From contig CAOKJE010000013.1 in assembly GCA_948468505.1 (NCBI GenBank), positions 1-35,736 of the forward strand: a DNA stretch of 35,736 nucleotides, in the 5' to 3' direction. Numbering within the stretch: position 1 is the stretch's first letter; each line of letters starts with the position of its first letter. Source of the DNA: an uncultured Clostridium sp. (lineage in GTDB: Bacteria > Bacillota > Clostridia > TANB77 > CAG-508). Below, piece by piece: positions 7,614-16,076 of the stretch. Both the position numbers and the translations under genes were made by a program. The notes beneath the pieces are model-generated. The model saw only the letters and a program-made list of their open reading frames with translations, made no database searches and was not told the DNA's origin.

Positions 7614-9948
7614 TTATTCTTTTTCCTTTTTTAATAATACTTTTCGAAATACTAGTGATAATAATGCAAAATTAACAACAGAAAGGATTATTAATCTAAC
7701 GATTAGGCTAAGAATTGGCATAAGTGGTGCAATATTAAACCACCAATTAAAGACGGTTAGTCCTAGTGTAAATAATATGGTAATGATAATTGCTAAGGAT
7801 AATCTAAAAATAGATACTGGTAATTTACTGTTTTCACTCTTTCTTGCTTTTGTTAAAGTAAATAATAAGATAATGCCACAAATTCCTGTGCCTATTACAC
7901 ATAAGCTTGAATATTGTTCTTGGGTTATCCTTTCTTGTTTGTTTAAGATGGCTAACGTAAATATGTTAAGGACAACTGTTAATCCTAGTGGCATAGCTTT
8001 TGTAATAACATTTCTTAAGAATTTTCCTTTTATTCTTTCCTTGTTTGGTTCTAACGCTAATAGGAAGGATGGTAACCCTATGGTAATACTACCTATTAAA
8101 CTCATTTGAATTGGTACAAATGGGTAGGCCTCTCCTAAAATTAAAAACATAACTGCTAATAGTCCGAGAATATATTGTTTTTACTAAAAATAACGTGGCT
8201 GAACGCTGGATGTTGTTTATGGTTCTTCTTCCTTCTAGCACAATTTTTGGCATGGAAGCAAAGTTTGAATCTAATAAAATTAATTGTGATACTGATTTGC
8301 TGGCATCACTTCCATTTGCCATGGCAATGCTACAATCTGCTGTTTTTAAGGCTAGCACATCATTTACGCCATCACCTGTCATAGCTACTGTTTTGTTTGC
8401 TTTTTGCAATGCTTTTACTAATTGTTCTTTTTGAATTGGTGAAACTCTACCAAAAATCGTATATTGGGTAGCTACTTTCTGGATTTCTTCTTCTCCTTCT
8501 ATGGTACTCATATCTATGTAACTATCATAATTTTTTAAACTAACTTGTTTTCCAATTTTAGAAACGGTAAGTGGGTTGTCGCCTGAAATGATTTTTAGGT
8601 CTACTCCTTGTTTTTCAAAATATTTTAGGGTGTTTTTTGCTTCTTTTCTAATTTTGTCTAATAAACATATATAGCCAATTAACTCTATTTTCTCTGGTAA
8701 TTGATTGTCTTTTATTTCTTCCTTTGTATGTGCAACAGCTAAAACTCTATAGTCTTTGGCATATTTTTCTATGTCTTTTTTTACTATGATTTCTGGTGCT
8801 CCTACTATATAAGTCCCTTTTCCTTCAAAGCTGATACTAGACCATTTGGTTTGAGAGGAAAATGCAATTTTGGTAGTTGGAATCCATTCTTCTTCTATTT
8901 TTGTAAAATAATTTCTAATTGCTTCCATGGTAGCATTTTCGTCTGGTGAACTTTGGGCAATGTTTGCTAGTAAATTTCTCATTTCGCTTTTGGTTTGTTG
9001 TATGGGAATAAAGTCCTTAACCTCCATAACGCCTTCGGTTAAGGTTCCTGTTTTGTCTAAGCATAAAGTGTCTACTCTTGCTAAGGTTTCAATACAGTAT
9101 AGCTCTTGTACTAATACTTTTTGCCTGGAAAGCCTTATAACACTTACGGCTAAAACTGTACTGGTTAATAATACCAATCCTTCTGGTATCATTCCAATAA
9201 TTCCTGCTACACTTTTTACAACCGCTTCTTGAAAGGTAATCTCGTCTACTTGTAATTGGGTATAAAATAGAGCAATGCCTATGGGAATAATAGCAATACT
9301 TAAGAATTTGATAATCTTGTTTAGGGATGTCATGATTTCTGAGTTTATTTTTTTTATGTATTTTGCTCCACTTGAAATTTTAGCTGTGTAGTTTTCTTCT
9401 CCTATACTGGTTACTTTTGCTATACCTTTTCCACTAACGATATAACTTCCTGAAAGTAGGGTATCTCCTTTTGTTTTATAGATAGTGTCTGGCTCTCCTG
9501 TTAAGAAGGCTTCGTTTACTTGTAGGTCTCCTTCTAAAATGATGCTGTCTGTTGCTATTTGATTTCCCATGTTCAGTTCTACAATATCGTCTAATACTAG
9601 TTCATAGATTGAGATTTCTTGCTTTTTTCCTTCTCGAATGACTTTTATTTTATTACTTGCCATGATGGCAAGTTTGTCTACTATTCGTTTGGAATGGATT
9701 TCTTGTATGGTGCTTATAGCGGTGTTTAGGATAATAATTCCTAAAAATAGCATGTTTTTATAGGAGCCTACCATGAAGATAGCAACTCCTAGTATTAGGT
9801 TGATAAGATTAAATAGGGTAAAAAAATTGTCATATAATATTTTTTTGATGGATTTGGTTGGCACACTTGTGTCATAGTTTACTTTTCCTTCTTCTTGCCT
9901 TTTTTTTACTTCTTGTTTGCTTAGGCCTTTTGGTATGTTTTCCTTCAT
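7614..9948 (-). CDS. Cation-translocating P-type ATPase, read through one +1 CGG frameshift
   Basis: About 777 aa once the shift is made. In order: an N-terminal GLSKQEVKKRQEEGKVNYD segment, actuator motif FLTGEPD, membrane motif IPEGLVLLTS, phosphorylation site DKTGTLTEG, hinge MTGDGVNDVLALKTAD, then six C-terminal helices. The ion type is not certain; it resembles the HAD-IC family of exporters rather than the Ca2+-ATPase next door. The 0 frame ends in a short nonsense tail after KTIYS at codon 595 (CGG). Skipping the C gives KTIYS-G-LLAVMFLILGEAYPF and the last membrane helices follow to 7614. Without the shift the enzyme would lose its final helices. Confidence 0.88.
8164..8166 (-). other. 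+1 frameshift site (CGG) in first P-type ATPase
   Basis: Context TCT CGG A. Skipping C gives TCT GGA CTA TTA GCA, encoding S-G-L-L-A, which joins two ORFs that together form one ATPase. Confidence 0.9.
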
Positions 9949-10039
9949 TGTTTCTCCTTGTTTTTTTGTTTTAAATTATATGACTTTATTTTCTTGCTGT
10001 CAATTTATTTTTTCTTAAGATTAATGTGACCTTTTATTT

Positions 10040-12690
10040 TTATTTATTTTTAGATACATACACTTCTTGCACCTTTGGCTGGTAAATCGTTTTCCCATAC
10101 TTTACTTCATTTAATTTCTTTTGTAATTCCATAATTGGAATTGGCAGAAGTGAAATGATAATGGTAATTAACCATTGTGTTTGGTTTAACGCTACTAATT
10201 TGAAAATATCTGCTAAGGTTGGTACCAATACTACTGAAATTTGTACTAATGTTCCCACTATAAAGCTTCCTACTAAAAATTTATTTTCAAAAATTCCAAT
10301 TTTAAAGATAGATTGTTCACTTTTTATATTAAAACTGTGGACAAGTTCTAGTAGTCCCATTGATAAAAATGCCATGGTTCTTCCTACTTCTAAGCCAAAG
10401 AATTTGTTTCCTAAGCTAAAAGCAACTAATGTAAGCATTCCAATCATAATTCCTTCTACTACAATTTTATTCCACAAGCCATCGGCAAATATTCCTTTTT
10501 TACTAGAAACTGGTTTTCTGCTCATAATGCCTTTATCTGGTGGTTCTAAGCCAATAGCTATTGCTGGTAAAGAGTCTGTTACTAGATTAATCCACAATAG
10601 TTGAATGGCAAGTAGTGGAGATTTTAGTCCTAATACTAATCCCATGAATATGGTTACAATTTCACCTATGTTAGTCGCAATTAAGAAGTGAATTGCTTTT
10701 TTGATGTTGTCATAGATGCTTCTTCCTTGTTTTACTGCTTCTACAATGGTTACGAAATTATCGTCTGCTAAAATCATATCAGCAGCATTTTTAGCAACAT
10801 CGGTTCCGTTTTTTCCCATAGCAATTCCTATGTCTGCATTTTTTAAAGCAGGGCTATCATTTACTCCATCTCCTGTCATAGCGACTACCGCGCCTGTTTT
10901 TTGCCAAGCTTTTACAATTCTTACTTTGTGCTCTGGTGTTACTCTTGCAAATACAGAATATTGGCTAATTGTTTTTTCTAATTGTTGTTGTGGTAGGGCA
11001 TCTAACTCTTGCCCTGTAATTGCTTTATCATTTGCATTTAAGATGTTTAAGTCTTTTGCAATTGCTTTGGCTGTGGCTATATGGTCACCTGTTATCATTA
11101 CCGTCTTAATGCCTGCTTTTTTACAGGTTTTCACTGCCTCTTTTACCCCCTCTCTTGGCGGATCAATCATGCCAATTAGTCCGCACAAAAGTTAGGTTGT
11201 TTTCAAGGTTAAATGTATCTATTTTTTGTGGTAGAAAGTCTAAATCTTTATAGGCTACCGCAATGACTCTTAATGCTTTTTTAGCCATTTTTTCGTTTTC
11301 TTTTTGTATGTTATATTTTTCTAAAATTGTAGTTTGACCTAAAGTTGTACCTATTTGCTTTTGACATTTTTCTAGTAATACATCTGGTGCCCCTTTTGTA
11401 ATAACTCTATATTTGTTTCCTATTTTGTGAATGGTTGTCATCATTTTTCTGCTAGAGTCAAATGGAATTTCACTAACTCTTGGCATAGTTCTATATAATT
11501 CACTTTTATTTTTGTTATTTTCTAATGCTTGATTTACAATGGCAACTTCTGTTGGTTCTCCTTTTACTTCCATTTTTCCTTCTTTGTATGTCATGTCACA
11601 GTCTGTACACATGCAAGCAAGCTCTGTTGTAAGGTTTATGTCTTTACTATTAATTTCTACTACCTTCATTTTGTTTTGTGTTAAGGTTCCTGTTTTATCA
11701 CTACAAATAACAGATGAACTTCCCAATGTTTCTACTGCTGGCAATTTTCGGATGATGCTATTTTGTTTTGCCATTTTAGTAACACCGATGGATAACATGA
11801 TAGTTACAATTGCTGGCAATCCTTCTGGAATGGCTGCTACTGCTAGTCCTACAGAAGTCATAAACATTTCGATTGGATTAATATTTTTGATTAGTCCAAT
11901 GACAAAAATAATAAAACAAATTGCTAAACATACCATTCCCAATGTTTTTCCAACTTGCCCTAATTTTTTTTGGATTGGCGTTTGGGGTGCTTCGTCTTTT
12001 ATTATCATGTTGGCTATTTTTCCTACTTTGGTATCCATTCCAGTTTCTGTTACAATGGCTTTTCCATGTCCATTTACAACAATGCTTGCCATAAATGCCA
12101 TATTAGTCATGTCACCGAAGCGCAATGTTTGGTTTGCAAATTTTGTTGGCATCTTTTAAGACTGGTTCTGTTTCTCCTGTTAAGCTTGCTTCTTCTATTT
12201 TCAAATTAAAGCTTTCTATGATTCTACTATCTGCTGGAACATAGTTTCCTGCTTCTAATGTGATAATATCTCCTGGCACTAGCTCTTCTGCCTTTATTTC
12301 ATTTGTTATACCATCTCTTGTTACTTTTGCTTTTGGTGGCGTCATTTCTTGTAATGCCTCAATTGATTTTTCTGCCTTTGCTTCTTGTATTACCCCCATA
12401 ATAGCATTTAAAACTACTATAGCTATGATAATGATAGAATCTATGTAGTCATTTTCTCCTTGCAGATTTGATACCACTGCTGAAATAATAGATGCTACTA
12501 TTAAAATAATAATCATAAAATCATTAAACTGCTTGATAAATCTTACAAATAGACTTTCTTTTGGCTTGTTGTCTAGTTTGTTCTTTCCATATTCTTGCTG
12601 TCTTAGTTTTACTTCTTCTTGGTTTAACCCATGTCTAAAATCTGTCTTAAGTTTTTTTAGGACTTCTTCTTTTCTAAGTGTTTCCCACAT
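10040..12690 (-). CDS. Ca2+-type P-type ATPase, read through two +1 CGG frameshifts
   Basis: About 882 aa. The start at 12690 (MWETLRKEEV) has an AAGGAGAG ribosome binding site; a longer reading from 12789 would run through a palindromic repeat and is rejected. Motifs: N-terminal FRHGLNQEEVKLRQQEYGKN, actuator SLTGETEPV, membrane IPEGLPAIVTIMLS, phosphorylation site CSDKTGTLTQ, hinge TGDGVNDSPALKNADI, and LLWINLVTDSLPAIAIG in the last helices. These are the marks of P2A Ca2+-ATPases. It spans three frames, with shifts at codons 192 and 503, both at in-frame CGG. Corrected joins are PNIAL-G-DMTNMAF and LTFV-G-LIGMIDPPRE, both matching the family consensus. It would export Ca2+ from the cytoplasm. 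Confidence 0.9.
11181..11183 (-). other. +1 frameshift site (CGG), second in Ca2+-ATPase
   Basis: Context GTG CGG A. Skipping C gives GTG GGA CTA ATT GGC ATG, encoding V-G-L-I-G-M, the well-conserved F-V-G-L-x-G-M-x-D-P-P-R motif of P2 ATPases. Confidence 0.92.
12115..12117 (-). other. +1 frameshift site (CGG TGA), first in Ca2+-ATPase
   Basis: Context CTT CGG TGA. A stop codon follows CGG directly in the 0 frame. Skipping C gives CTT GGT GAC ATG ACT, encoding L-G-D-M-T-N-M-A-F, as expected in the family. Confidence 0.92.
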
Positions 12691-12726
12691 ATCTTTTCTC
12701 TCCTTTGTATTTATTTTGCCAATGTC

Positions 12727-12809
12727 CCCATTGGTTCCGGGTTTAAATGGGGACGATGTCAAAAGGATGTCAAAAGTAAAAGTCCCCATTTAACCCCGGA
12801 ACCGTTGGG
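12727..12809. repeat. Palindromic repeat A (GGGGAC/CCGGG type)
   Basis: The left arm 12727-12754 and right arm 12782-12809 match at 25 of 28 positions; both carry GGTTCCGGG and TTAAATGGGGAC. The loop contains a perfect tandem 11-mer, GATGTCAAAAG twice (12755-12776). Closely related to repeat B at 20183. It has no transposase, so it is a non-autonomous, MITE-like or REP-like unit. It sits directly upstream of the Ca2+-ATPase. Confidence 0.75.
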
Positions 12810-12849
12810 CTCTTTTTAAAATTCTATGTGGCTTGTACTTTTTTTATGA

Positions 12850-12881
12850 CAAAAACAAGCAGAACTTCTTTAAGTTCTGCT
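12850..12881 (-). terminator. Terminator after DUF4143 ATPase 1
   Basis: On the minus strand AGCAGAACTT pairs perfectly with AAGTTCTGCT around AAAG and is followed by TGTTTTTGTC. Confidence 0.75.
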
Positions 12882-12893
12882 CTTCTTATTATT

Positions 12894-14306
12894 TTAGATA
12901 TGAAATAACCAATATGGAATATAGTATAGATTTTCTTGTTTTTGATAGGTGTCTTTTGTTATAATAATGCCATAGTTGGCTTTTCCTATCTTCCTTTTTT
13001 CATTGTCTTTGATAAATTTTTTTATCGTATTCATTTTTTCTTCTTTTATGTTATTTACATATTTTACTTCAATTGGTATTACATCCATTTTTCGGTCTAA
13101 TATGATGTCAATTTCTTCTTTATTTTCTCTATAATAATACTCGCTATATCCCTCTTTTTCGGTCAATAATCGAATGTCAAAGTCTACCATTCCTTCTATT
13201 ATTTTTCCTTCTTCTTGACTGTTTAGTACTTGTCTTTTTAAGAAACTGTTTTTTATTCCATTGTCTAATACGCTTAATTTTTTATTGGTTCTTATTACTT
13301 TTCCTATATTGGTAGAATAACATTCTAGGACATTTATTAAAAATGCTTGTTTTAGATATTGGATATAATTCATGATTGTTGTGGTGTCTACTCTTAAGTC
13401 TTTTGCTATATTACTGTAAGAAAATGTTTGGGCATTATTTGCTGTTATATAATACATTAGTTTTTCTAAAATGTCTGGATTTTTTATGTCATAAATAGTT
13501 AAAATGTCTTTGTATATTCCTCTTGAAATAATGTCTTCTGCTAATCTTTTTTGCCACAAACTTAAGGTTCTGTTTTCAAAATATTCGGGATATCCTCCAA
13601 CAATTAAATATTCGTCTAAAATTATCTTTTGTTTCATTTTTAATGTATTGTTATAATAGATTTCTTCTATTGCTTTGAAACTTTCTTCTGGTTTGTTAAA
13701 ATCAAATTTTGGTATTTCTATGTCTTTTTCGCTTTTTACGTAGGTTTGATAAAAGTTTGAAAATTGTCTAAAATTCAATGGTAATATATATATGTTTTCT
13801 ATTCTTCCTAATAAGGATTCATTGGAATCTTTATATAAATGAACGGAAGAAGAGCCTGTAATAATAAATTTTATTTTGTATTTTCTATCAAAATATACTT
13901 TTAAGAAATTTTGCCAGTTTTTAATGAAATGAATTTCGTCAATAAAGATGTATACCTTTTTGCTTAATTTTTCCATTGGTTCGCATAAAATTTCATTGAA
14001 ATATGTTTCTAATACATTTGATAGCTTATCGTCTTGGCTAAAGAATAAACTTGGGTCATCACCACTAAATAGTAAAATTCTTTTGGGTTCTATTTTTTGT
14101 TTTTTTAATAGGTAGTCGATGGTTTGGTAAATAAGTGTTGATTTTCCTACTCTTCTAGGACCTATTATACTTAGTATTCTTTTTTCTTCTAGTTTTTTTA
14201 TTACTTCTTCAAATTCATTTCTTTTCTTGGCTAATAAAAATTCTTGATTGATTTCTTCATTCCTCCACCAAATATTATTGTTAATTAGGCTTTCCTTTAT
14301 CTCCAT
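12894..14306 (-). CDS. AAA (AAA_14) / DUF4143 ATPase 1
   Basis: 470 aa. The Walker A loop is IIGPRRVGKSTLIYQT (about 46-61) and the Walker B is KVYIFIDEIHF, followed by the sensor FIITGSSSVHLYK. The middle contains a winged-helix-like segment (YSNIAKDLRVDTTTIMNYI). The C-terminal DUF4143 part ends in EIDIILDRKMDVIPIEVKY, which resembles a PD-(D/E)XK-type fold core (E-I-D then E-V-K). Such archaeal/bacterial ATPases are abundant in clostridia; their role is not settled (DNA binding or toxin-antitoxin-like functions have been proposed). It is divergent from the YtaF-like gene across a four-copy repeat array that may bind it. A second, frameshifted member is at 21357-22629. Confidence 0.85.
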   Translation of the reverse strand: MEIKESLINNNIWWRNEEINQEFLLAKKRNEFEEVIKKLEEKRILSIIGPRRVGKSTLIYQTIDYLLKKQKIEPKRILLFSGDDPSLFFSQDDKLSNVLETYFNEILCEPMEKLSKKVYIFIDEIHFIKNWQNFLKVYFDRKYKIKFIITGSSSVHLYKDSNESLLGRIENIYILPLNFRQFSNFYQTYVKSEKDIEIPKFDFNKPEESFKAIEEIYYNNTLKMKQKIILDEYLIVGGYPEYFENRTLSLWQKRLAEDIISRGIYKDILTIYDIKNPDILEKLMYYITANNAQTFSYSNIAKDLRVDTTTIMNYIQYLKQAFLINVLECYSTNIGKVIRTNKKLSVLDNGIKNSFLKRQVLNSQEEGKIIEGMVDFDIRLLTEKEGYSEYYYRENKEEIDIILDRKMDVIPIEVKYVNNIKEEKMNTIKKFIKDNEKRKIGKANYGIIITKDTYQKQENLYYIPYWLFHI

Positions 14307-14362
14307 TTTCCCATCTCCTTTCTGTTATTTTATGCTTTTTTTTATTAATTATACTATTTTTA

Positions 14363-14472
14363 TTGAATTAAGTCAATAAATTTTTGTTTTTTTATTGACT
14401 GAACTCAATAAATTTATTGATTTTTGTTGGTTGCATTCAATAATTTCGCTTGTTTTTGTTGATTGAACTCAA
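14363..14472. repeat. Iteron-like array: four dyads at exact 32-bp spacing
   Basis: A 14-bp near-palindrome occurs at 14363, 14395, 14427 and 14459: TTGAATTAAGTCAA, TTGACTGAACTCAA, TTGGTTGCATTCAA and TTGATTGAACTCAA. The step is exactly 32 bp each time (about three DNA turns), so bound proteins would lie on one face of the helix. Three copies are followed by TAAA; T-rich spacers lie between. It fills the divergent gap between DUF4143 ATPase 1 and the YtaF-like gene and is most likely a multi-site operator. It is not a CRISPR: the spacers are not unique and the repeats are short. Confidence 0.75.
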
Positions 14473-14558
14473 TAAAAACTAAAAATTTTAATACTCACAA
14501 AAAGCATGAACAAATTCCTTTTTTCGACATATTATATTGTTAAGGAGGTGTTTTGATT

Positions 14559-15116
14559 ATGTTGTTTAGCTCGCTAGTTCTAGCACTTTCGAGTAGCATA
14601 GATGCTTTGGGAATTGGCATTACATATGGAATTAAAAATACTAAAATTTCGTTTTTGGCTAAAATTGTGTTATTTGTCATTTCCATTGTGGTTTCTATTT
14701 TGTCGATTTTGTTTGGTAATTTTATTAAAAATGTCCTTCCTGATTTTATTACTAAACTTTTCGGAAATTTGATTTTAATTGGCATGGGACTTTTTGTAGT
14801 TTTTCAAGCTATGAATGAAGATAAATTGAATTTTGACTTGGACTGTTCTAATTCAATTGATATAAAAGAAGCTTTCTTTTTAGGTTTTGCATTATCTTTC
14901 GATTGTTTTTGTATTGGCTCTTGTGGTAGTGCTCTTGGGATTAATTCTTTTTTGTTTCCTTTGTTTATTTCTGTTTTTCAGTTCGTTTTCCTGAGTGTTG
15001 GAAATGCTCTTGGTAAAAAACTTCAGCTTTTAGCTAATTTGCCTAATCATGTTTGGTCTATGGTTTCTGGTGTTTTGCTGGTTTTGATTGGTCTTGTGCG
15101 TTTTATTTCTTTTTAG
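14559..15116 (+). CDS. ytaF: MntP/YtaF-family membrane protein
   Basis: 185 aa with six hydrophobic helices arranged as two repeats. The first begins LVLALSSSIDALGIGITYGI, the second FFLGFALSFDCFCIGSCGSA; the paired S-[IF]-D motif is the hallmark of the MntP/YtaF/TerC-like transporter fold. The length and start fit the sporulation membrane protein YtaF better than MntP, but the division is not firm. The start ATG at 14559 has AAGGAGG about 10 bases upstream; a TTG six bases earlier is possible. Divergent from DUF4143 ATPase 1; no frameshift site (TTC GGA is out of frame for CGG). Confidence 0.65.
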   Translation: MLFSSLVLALSSSIDALGIGITYGIKNTKISFLAKIVLFVISIVVSILSILFGNFIKNVLPDFITKLFGNLILIGMGLFVVFQAMNEDKLNFDLDCSNSIDIKEAFFLGFALSFDCFCIGSCGSALGINSFLFPLFISVFQFVFLSVGNALGKKLQLLANLPNHVWSMVSGVLLVLIGLVRFISF

Positions 15117-15121
15117 AAAAT

Positions 15122-15171
15122 AGAGAATATTTGCCAAGTTTTTGGCATTTATTCTCTTTCTGTTTTTTCTT
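15122..15171 (+). terminator. Terminator after the YtaF-like gene
   Basis: AGAGAAT and ATTCTCT form the outer stem, TTTGCCAA and TTGGCA the inner stem, followed by TTCTGTTTTTT. Confidence 0.8.
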
Positions 15172-15313
15172 CTTGATTACATCTTTTTATATTGTGCATA
15201 TTATTTGTAATGATATTTTATCATTTTGGCTCTATTGTTTTTTACTATTAAAAATTAGAAAATCATTTATAAGTTAATATGATACTAATGTATGCTATGA
15301 AAGGGGTATTATT

Positions 15314-15583
15314 ATGAAGGATATACAACCAGCCAAACTTTTCCAAGTAATTGGGAAAAATATTAAATATTATAGAAAACTATATGATTTGGAAAAAGGG
15401 AAAATGACACAAGAAAATCTTGCTGAACAGGCTAATGTTTCTGTTGCTCTTATTGGTAATTTGGAAAGTAAGAAGGTAAATCAAGGTCTTAGTGTTTTTA
15501 GTTTGTGGAAAATTAGTCAGGTTTTAGAGGTTCCGATTGAGAAGTTTTTTGATGGAATTGAAGAAAAAAAGAAATCTGTTTAG
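15314..15583 (+). CDS. XRE-family HTH regulator (89 aa)
   Basis: One HTH domain: GKNIKYYRKLYDLEKGKMTQ, then ENLAEQANVSVALIGNLESK, then a capping helix FSLWKISQVLEVPIEKFFDG and a basic tail. ATG at 15314 follows AAAGGGG. The 200 bases upstream contain a terminator and an A/T-rich promoter region. It stands alone between terminators. Target unknown. No CGG codon. Confidence 0.85.
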   Translation: MKDIQPAKLFQVIGKNIKYYRKLYDLEKGKMTQENLAEQANVSVALIGNLESKKVNQGLSVFSLWKISQVLEVPIEKFFDGIEEKKKSV

Positions 15584-15597
15584 GAAATTTTTCTAGT

Positions 15598-15638
15598 GCT
15601 GTTATGAGATGTTTTGGGTATCTCTAACAGCTTTTTTT
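15598..15638 (+). terminator. Terminator after XRE gene
   Basis: GCTGTTA...GAGAT pairs with ATCTC...TAACAGC around TTTTGGG and is followed by seven T. Confidence 0.85.
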
Positions 15639-15680
15639 GACATCTCTTTAATTTTATGTTAATATATAGGTATGTTTTTT

Positions 15681-15777
15681 TAGATGTCTAGCATTTTTAG
15701 TTGCTAGTATGTAATATTTTTTATTACATAAGCAGGTGCAAGTCCTGTTACGTCTATTACCAGAGTTTATCTGGTAA
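15681..15777 (+). ncRNA. Cloverleaf-like structured leader (possible tRNA-like element)
   Basis: An outer 7-bp stem (TAGATGT 15681-15687 with ACGTCTA 15750-15756, one G-T pair) encloses three hairpins: CTAGCA/TGCTAG (15688-15707), ATGTAATA/TATTACAT (15709-15729) and GCAGG/CCTGT with loop TGCAAGT (15732-15748). The total, 76 nt, and the last arm (5-bp stem, 7-nt loop like a T loop) resemble a tRNA, and TTACCA follows. But the D-loop lacks GG, the middle hairpin is too long, and no sensible anticodon is present. A fourth hairpin, TTACCAG/CTGGTAA (15757-15777), precedes the ribosome binding site of the next ORF. It may be a regulatory leader or a decayed tRNA. Confidence 0.4.
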
Positions 15778-15801
15778 ATAAAAAAAGGAGGAGTTGTGTA
15801 T

Positions 15802-16029
15802 ATGCCTATGATAATGCTACGGGGAAAGTTTTTAGAAATTACTTTTCCTCATTATTACGTTTCTCATGAAGTAGAGGAAGAGTTTGCACACAAATATTTG
15901 AAAGAATGTCTGAAAATATTACGTTCTCTGCCTTCTTGCTCCGAGGATTCACATGGTAACACTTTTGTATTTTATTTCAAAAGTGATGCTGATGTTTTAT
16001 CAGCAATGGAACTCTGTCCAAAACCTTAA
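15802..16029 (+). CDS. Small hypothetical protein, foreign-looking, with an in-frame CGG
   Basis: About 75 aa from the ATG at 15802 (GGAGGAG ends about 9 bases upstream; a GTG at 15796 is an alternative). No family recognised. It has one hydrophobic start (MPMIMLRGKFLEITF), a charged helix (EVEEEFAHKYLKECLKILR) and ends VFYFKSDADVLSAMELCPKP. Codon use (CTG, TCC, GAG, CTA CGG GGA) is less A/T-biased than its neighbours, which suggests transfer. The in-frame CGG at 15820-15822 is read as Arg in this ORF; if C were skipped as elsewhere in the window, translation would stop five codons later at TAG. So the gene may be unexpressed here. It ends before a strong terminator. Confidence 0.5.
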   Translation: MPMIMLRGKFLEITFPHYYVSHEVEEEFAHKYLKECLKILRSLPSCSEDSHGNTFVFYFKSDADVLSAMELCPKP

Positions 16030-16035
16030 CAGTTA

Positions 16036-16070
16036 GACCTACAACGCTCAAGTTGTAGGTCTTCTGCTTT
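16036..16070 (+). terminator. Terminator, perfect 10-bp stem
   Basis: GACCTACAAC pairs with GTTGTAGGTC around GCTCAA, followed by TTCTGCTTTT. It lies between the convergent small ORF and smc. Confidence 0.75.
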
Positions 16071-16076
16071 TATATA

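Noticed and set aside
10040..12690. Decayed pseudogenes
   Set aside because: All segments keep motifs, good codon use and full length; several pathways, including smc, would be lost together.
12691..12789. Extended N-terminus of the Ca2+-ATPase from 12789
   Set aside because: The extension runs through palindromic repeat A. A good RBS and the family-like start MWETLRKEEV are at 12690.
14363..14472. CRISPR array
   Set aside because: Repeats are 14-bp degenerate dyads with 18-bp similar A/T spacers, only four copies, no cas genes.
15681..15762. Functional tRNA gene
   Set aside because: Lacks D-loop GG, anticodon arm has 7-8 bp and an A/T loop, and extra bases stand between stem and CCA. Kept only as a tRNA-like fold.
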